Origin: CAZVIK01 sp964627045
GTDB lineage: Bacteria > Acidobacteriota > Terriglobia > Bryobacterales > Bryobacteraceae
Direction of reading: 5' to 3'
Length of the DNA: 5,624 bases
NCBI GenBank assembly: GCA_964627045.1
Contig: CAZVIK010000239.1
Location: 1-5,624, forward strand
Notes under the pieces: model-generated
The model's input: the letters and a program-made list of their open reading frames with translations, nothing else
What the model was told of the DNA's origin: nothing
Database searches by the model: none
In this document: in pieces, positions 3,403 through 5,624 of the stretch
Layout: the number at the start of each line of letters is the position of its first letter
Position numbering within the stretch: position 1 is the stretch's first letter
Made by a program: the position numbers and the translations under genes

Positions 3403-5394
3403 TCAGCCTCGGCGTACCTTGACCCAGGTGCGCTTCATCTTGCCGGGTTGCGTGTCGTCGCAGACGGCGTCCTTCAGTACTTCGACCAGGTCCAGATCGG
3501 GGGGGTCGTCTTCGGGCGGGGGCTCTTCAGGCGGCGGCTCCTCCTCGTGAGGCTCGCAGCCCATTTCGCAGTCTTCCTTGGTGGCGAATTCTCCCCCATC
3601 GCCAAAGACCGCCTGGCATGGCGGACCTTCCTTCGGGCACGACCACGACGTGAGTTGCCCGGTCTCACATCCGTCGTCTAAGCAGTCCTGGAGGTTGGGG
3701 TACGTGCCAAACGAATCGTTCCGGGGTTGGCAGCGCTTATGCCCCAGCGAGTTCGTGTAGCAGTCGTACGAGCGGCCACACCGTTTTGTGCACGCGTCGT
3801 TCGTCTGGAATGCGCCACCCGGACCCTCACGCTCGACGCATTTTCCATCGACGCAGTCGAAGCTCTTTTCCGCGCCGCCGGGCGGGTCGCCACCGGGCGG
3901 GGTGACCGTTCCACCATCCCCGTTGTACGCATCCCATCCGCTGAAACAGTTCTCGGTATCGTCGCTGTCCTTATTCTGCCACCAGTTGCGCGTGCCGGCC
4001 TGCGTGCGGATCTTGGCCTTTGTTTTTGCCGCCTCCAATGCCTCGCGCAGGGGTACGTCGGACAATTCCAACACGATGTCGCGCTTCACCAGGTCGTACC
4101 GCATCCGGCGTACGCGCATATTGTCGAAGTTGGTCACAGGAGACCCAACCTTCAAGCTCGCGTTCAGACCCTTGACGTGCACAGCCAGGCTGCCGGTTTT
4201 GTCGCTGGACCATCCCTGGCGCTTGTAACGCCTCGTGGCGAGCGACTGTAGTTCGGCCGTATGATCGACGTTGTTCTCCGGTTCGTCATCGGTATAGGCG
4301 AATCTCTCGCTGTGGATCTCCCAGAGTTCACCATCCAATGCCGGGTCGGTGCCTTCAACCGAGACATTCAGCGGTCCCAGATATGCCGTGTAGTGCGCCC
4401 AAACCTCGACGGTGGGCCAGTGATTCTCGACTAAGATGCCTCCCAGCGGGATGACGAAGAACGGTTGCCCGTCGTCGGGATAGACGACAATCGGGTTTTC
4501 GAACTTGTAGACCAGGATGCCGCCGACGCGCACAATCAATACGACTGCGTCCAGACACTCGCCGTCGTTAATGAACCGGCCTAGGATCGCTGCCTCGCCC
4601 TCCGGCAGGTATACGCGGAAAAACTCGTCGTAGGGATCGTCCGGATCGTCCGGTTGGCCAGGCAGCGGCGGATAGGTCACATCCATATACCGGCCGCGGT
4701 ACCGGTGGAATCTACCGGCGCCCTCCATGGTCAATTTCCGGTACTTGTTGTTGATGGACTGTCCCGTCTCGCCTTCGACGAGCAGTAGTTCGCCGTTTAC
4801 TGGGTTGATGACGTTGTAGCTGCCGACGCGGAGCGTGACACCCGGAGACGAGTAGTAATCCGTGATGTGCAGCCTGGGCGATCCGCCATTCGGTTCGCAG
4901 AGCGCAATCCCGCCCTCGGTGTACTTGAGCAAATCGTCCAGCCAGGTGTCCATCGACTGGCCGCCCTTGTCGAGCGCGGGTAGTGCGCCAGAAACGCCAT
5001 CGACCGCGATCCCGCCAGGGAAGAATCCAGACGCGCCGGTGAGGATCGTAGTCAGCGCGTCGGTAATCGACGTGCCTTCCTTGATCTTGATCTTCCCAGT
5101 TCGCGTCGCGCCGGCCACGATGACCGCGGGATGCTTCGCCAGCAGCCGGTACGCGTCCGCCGCGCGATAGGTGACGCCTTCGCCGCCGCGGTACGCCTTC
5201 GTTCGTTCGACGATCTTGCCGCTGAAAATCAGCCCCAGATCCGGGTCGGTGTACTGGACTGCAGTGCCCACGGCGAGCACGGCGCCCGAATCCACCTTGA
5301 CCGCGTGTTCGGCCTCCAGGACGCGCGCCGCGTTCGATTCGACCGTGACGCTGCGGACCGTGCAGCCGGCGAGGGTGCTCAGTTCAACTGCCAT
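3403..5394 (-). CDS. Putative tail-tip/baseplate hub-like protein with C-terminal four-Cys repeats (663 aa)
   Basis: ATG at 5394 (MAVELSTLAGC) is preferred: it overlaps the previous stop by 11 bases and has GGAG 13 bases upstream, while the in-frame ATG at 5460 has no ribosome binding site and lies deep in the previous gene. Residues 1-90 are beta-rich with VQYTDPDLGLIFSGKIVE and TYRAADAYRLL, phrases typical of phage hub/tail-associated proteins that ring the tail tip. Residues 100-240 continue with INNKYRKLTMEGAG. Residues about 240-376 look like a beta-rich insertion after an Asp/Pro linker (QPDDPDDPYDE). Residues 377-460 close the hub-like part (VLELSDVPLREALEA). A Gly/Pro linker (493-509) then leads to three four-Cys repeats (511-613), an acidic Pro/Glu stretch (615-634) and a short basic end. 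The hub assignment is by eye. The Cys repeats on such a protein are unusual and suggest a surface-exposed, disulphide-stabilised extension, perhaps for host or matrix binding. Confidence 0.85.
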   Translation of the reverse strand: MAVELSTLAGCTVRSVTVESNAARVLEAEHAVKVDSGAVLAVGTAVQYTDPDLGLIFSGKIVERTKAYRGGEGVTYRAADAYRLLAKHPAVIVAGATRTGKIKIKEGTSITDALTTILTGASGFFPGGIAVDGVSGALPALDKGGQSMDTWLDDLLKYTEGGIALCEPNGGSPRLHITDYYSSPGVTLRVGSYNVINPVNGELLLVEGETGQSINNKYRKLTMEGAGRFHRYRGRYMDVTYPPLPGQPDDPDDPYDEFFRVYLPEGEAAILGRFINDGECLDAVVLIVRVGGILVYKFENPIVVYPDDGQPFFVIPLGGILVENHWPTVEVWAHYTAYLGPLNVSVEGTDPALDGELWEIHSERFAYTDDEPENNVDHTAELQSLATRRYKRQGWSSDKTGSLAVHVKGLNASLKVGSPVTNFDNMRVRRMRYDLVKRDIVLELSDVPLREALEAAKTKAKIRTQAGTRNWWQNKDSDDTENCFSGWDAYNGDGGTVTPPGGDPPGGAEKSFDCVDGKCVEREGPGGAFQTNDACTKRCGRSYDCYTNSLGHKRCQPRNDSFGTYPNLQDCLDDGCETGQLTSWSCPKEGPPCQAVFGDGGEFATKEDCEMGCEPHEEEPPPEEPPPEDDPPDLDLVEVLKDAVCDDTQPGKMKRTWVKVRRG
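3493..3555 (-). other. Acidic Pro/Glu/Asp-rich hinge coding segment
   Basis: Residues 614-634 of the 663-aa protein are almost entirely Glu, Pro and Asp (EEEPPPEEPPPEDDPP). It is likely an extended, non-globular spacer between the Cys repeats and the short C-terminal end. Confidence 0.7.
3556..3864 (-). repeat. Three tandem four-cysteine protein repeats in the hub-like protein
   Basis: Residues 511-613 of the 663-aa protein hold three units. Cysteines are 514/519/535/539, 545/555/571/576 and 586/593/609/613. In each unit Cys2 to Cys3 is exactly 16 residues, a Gly sits eight and an aromatic residue six before Cys3, and Ser-aromatic-x precedes Cys1 (SFDC, SYDC, SWSC). Cys1 to Cys2 varies (5, 10, 7) and Cys3 to Cys4 is 4 or 5. 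This fixed frame with variable loops looks like a small disulphide domain repeated in tandem. The DNA copies are diverged, so the repeat is old or selected at protein level. Confidence 0.85.
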
Positions 5395-5624
5395 AGCCAG
5401 TGATGAACTCCAACTCGAAGGTGACCGCGTCGGGAAGGTCCAACTCGCTGGGCTGGACATCGGCCAGGTGGCACGTGCCCAGGTTGTTTGTGCCGTCCAG
5501 GATCAGGCTGCCGGCGTTGCCCTTGTAGTTCCAGGCCCAGTCTTTCACGGCGTTCTCGGCCGCCTGGCGGCGCTCCAATGCCGTCGCGCCGGACACGGAC
5601 TGCTTGATGGCCGTGACGCGGATG
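5384..5624 (-). CDS. C-terminal end of a probable phage tail structural protein (partial, runs off right edge)
   Basis: The frame is open from the window edge at 5624 to TGA at 5386-5384, with no stop. A GTG at 5596 could serve as a start, but residues before it (IRVTAIKQS) read naturally and no ribosome binding site is evident, so the true start is probably outside. The visible part is about 79 residues: a helix (ALERRQAAENAVKDWAWNY), a strand-turn-strand unit (GSLILDGTNNLGTCHLADV), then PSELDLPDAVTFELEFITGYGS. A beta sandwich-like end with 'DLPDAVTFELEF' immediately before a hub gene suits a tail-tip protein such as a distal tail protein, but this is inferred from position and fold impression. 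Its last 11 bases overlap the next gene's start, indicating translational coupling. Confidence 0.75.
   Translation of the reverse strand, partial: IRVTAIKQSVSGATALERRQAAENAVKDWAWNYKGNAGSLILDGTNNLGTCHLADVQPSELDLPDAVTFELEFITGYGS

Noticed and set aside
3136..3681. Plus-strand open frame spanning two minus-strand genes
   Set aside because: It runs antisense across the gap and both neighbouring genes, whose proteins show clear repeats and composition. It has no motif of its own.
4634..4651. Tandem 9-bp repeat GGATCGTCC x2
   Set aside because: Only two units, in frame, encoding a PDDPDD linker. It is a coding microrepeat rather than a regulatory or mobile element.
5395..5460. Upstream ATG at 5460 as the start of the hub-like protein
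   Set aside because: No ribosome binding site, 77-base overlap with the preceding gene, and the extra residues are Ser/Pro-rich shadow sequence of that gene.

Overview
The window reads as the end of a tailed-phage (or prophage) morphogenesis module, with every convincing gene on the minus strand, so transcription runs from high to low coordinates. The DNA looks GC-rich by eye. Coding signals are consistent: Shine-Dalgarno motifs precede most starts, and two gene pairs overlap by a few bases. I cannot identify the host. Nothing here (tRNA, rRNA, integrase, terminase, capsid gene) fixes the taxon.

In transcription order: (1) 5624-5384, the C-terminal end of a structural-looking protein that runs off the right edge. 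(2) 5394-3403, a 663-residue probable tail-tip/baseplate hub-like protein. It carries an unusual C-terminal tail of three tandem four-cysteine repeats and a Pro/Glu-rich stretch. (3) 3359-2313, a 348-residue protein with 27 cysteines that I do not recognise. (4) 2316-877, one continuous reading frame joining a zinc-ribbon-like N-terminal part to a membrane-anchored helical/coiled-coil part. A strong internal ribosome binding site at 1725 suggests the membrane part can be made alone. (5) 797-357, a small protein resembling phage tail-terminator/minor-capsid proteins, placed late and separated from gene 4 by a good intrinsic terminator candidate. (6) 218-1, the start of a Gly/Met-rich, coiled-coil protein that appears to lead into an iron-sulphur domain. 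It looks unlike the phage genes and may be a host gene or a phage cargo gene.

A plausible reading is tail-tip assembly (genes 1-3), a membrane or lysis-related function (gene 4), tail completion (gene 5), then a module boundary. The 138-base gap between genes 5 and 6 is dense with dyad symmetry: a 19-bp stem, an 11-bp outer inverted repeat and a competing 9-bp dyad. It could be a terminator, a regulatory RNA or operator, or the end of an inserted element.

The most unusual features are the cysteine richness of three consecutive genes, the near-invariant geometry of the three four-Cys repeats, the in-frame internal start, the terminator whose U-tract touches the next ribosome binding site, and the structured junction next to the iron-sulphur-like gene. 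Family assignments rest on reading the protein sequences by eye; no database search was run.
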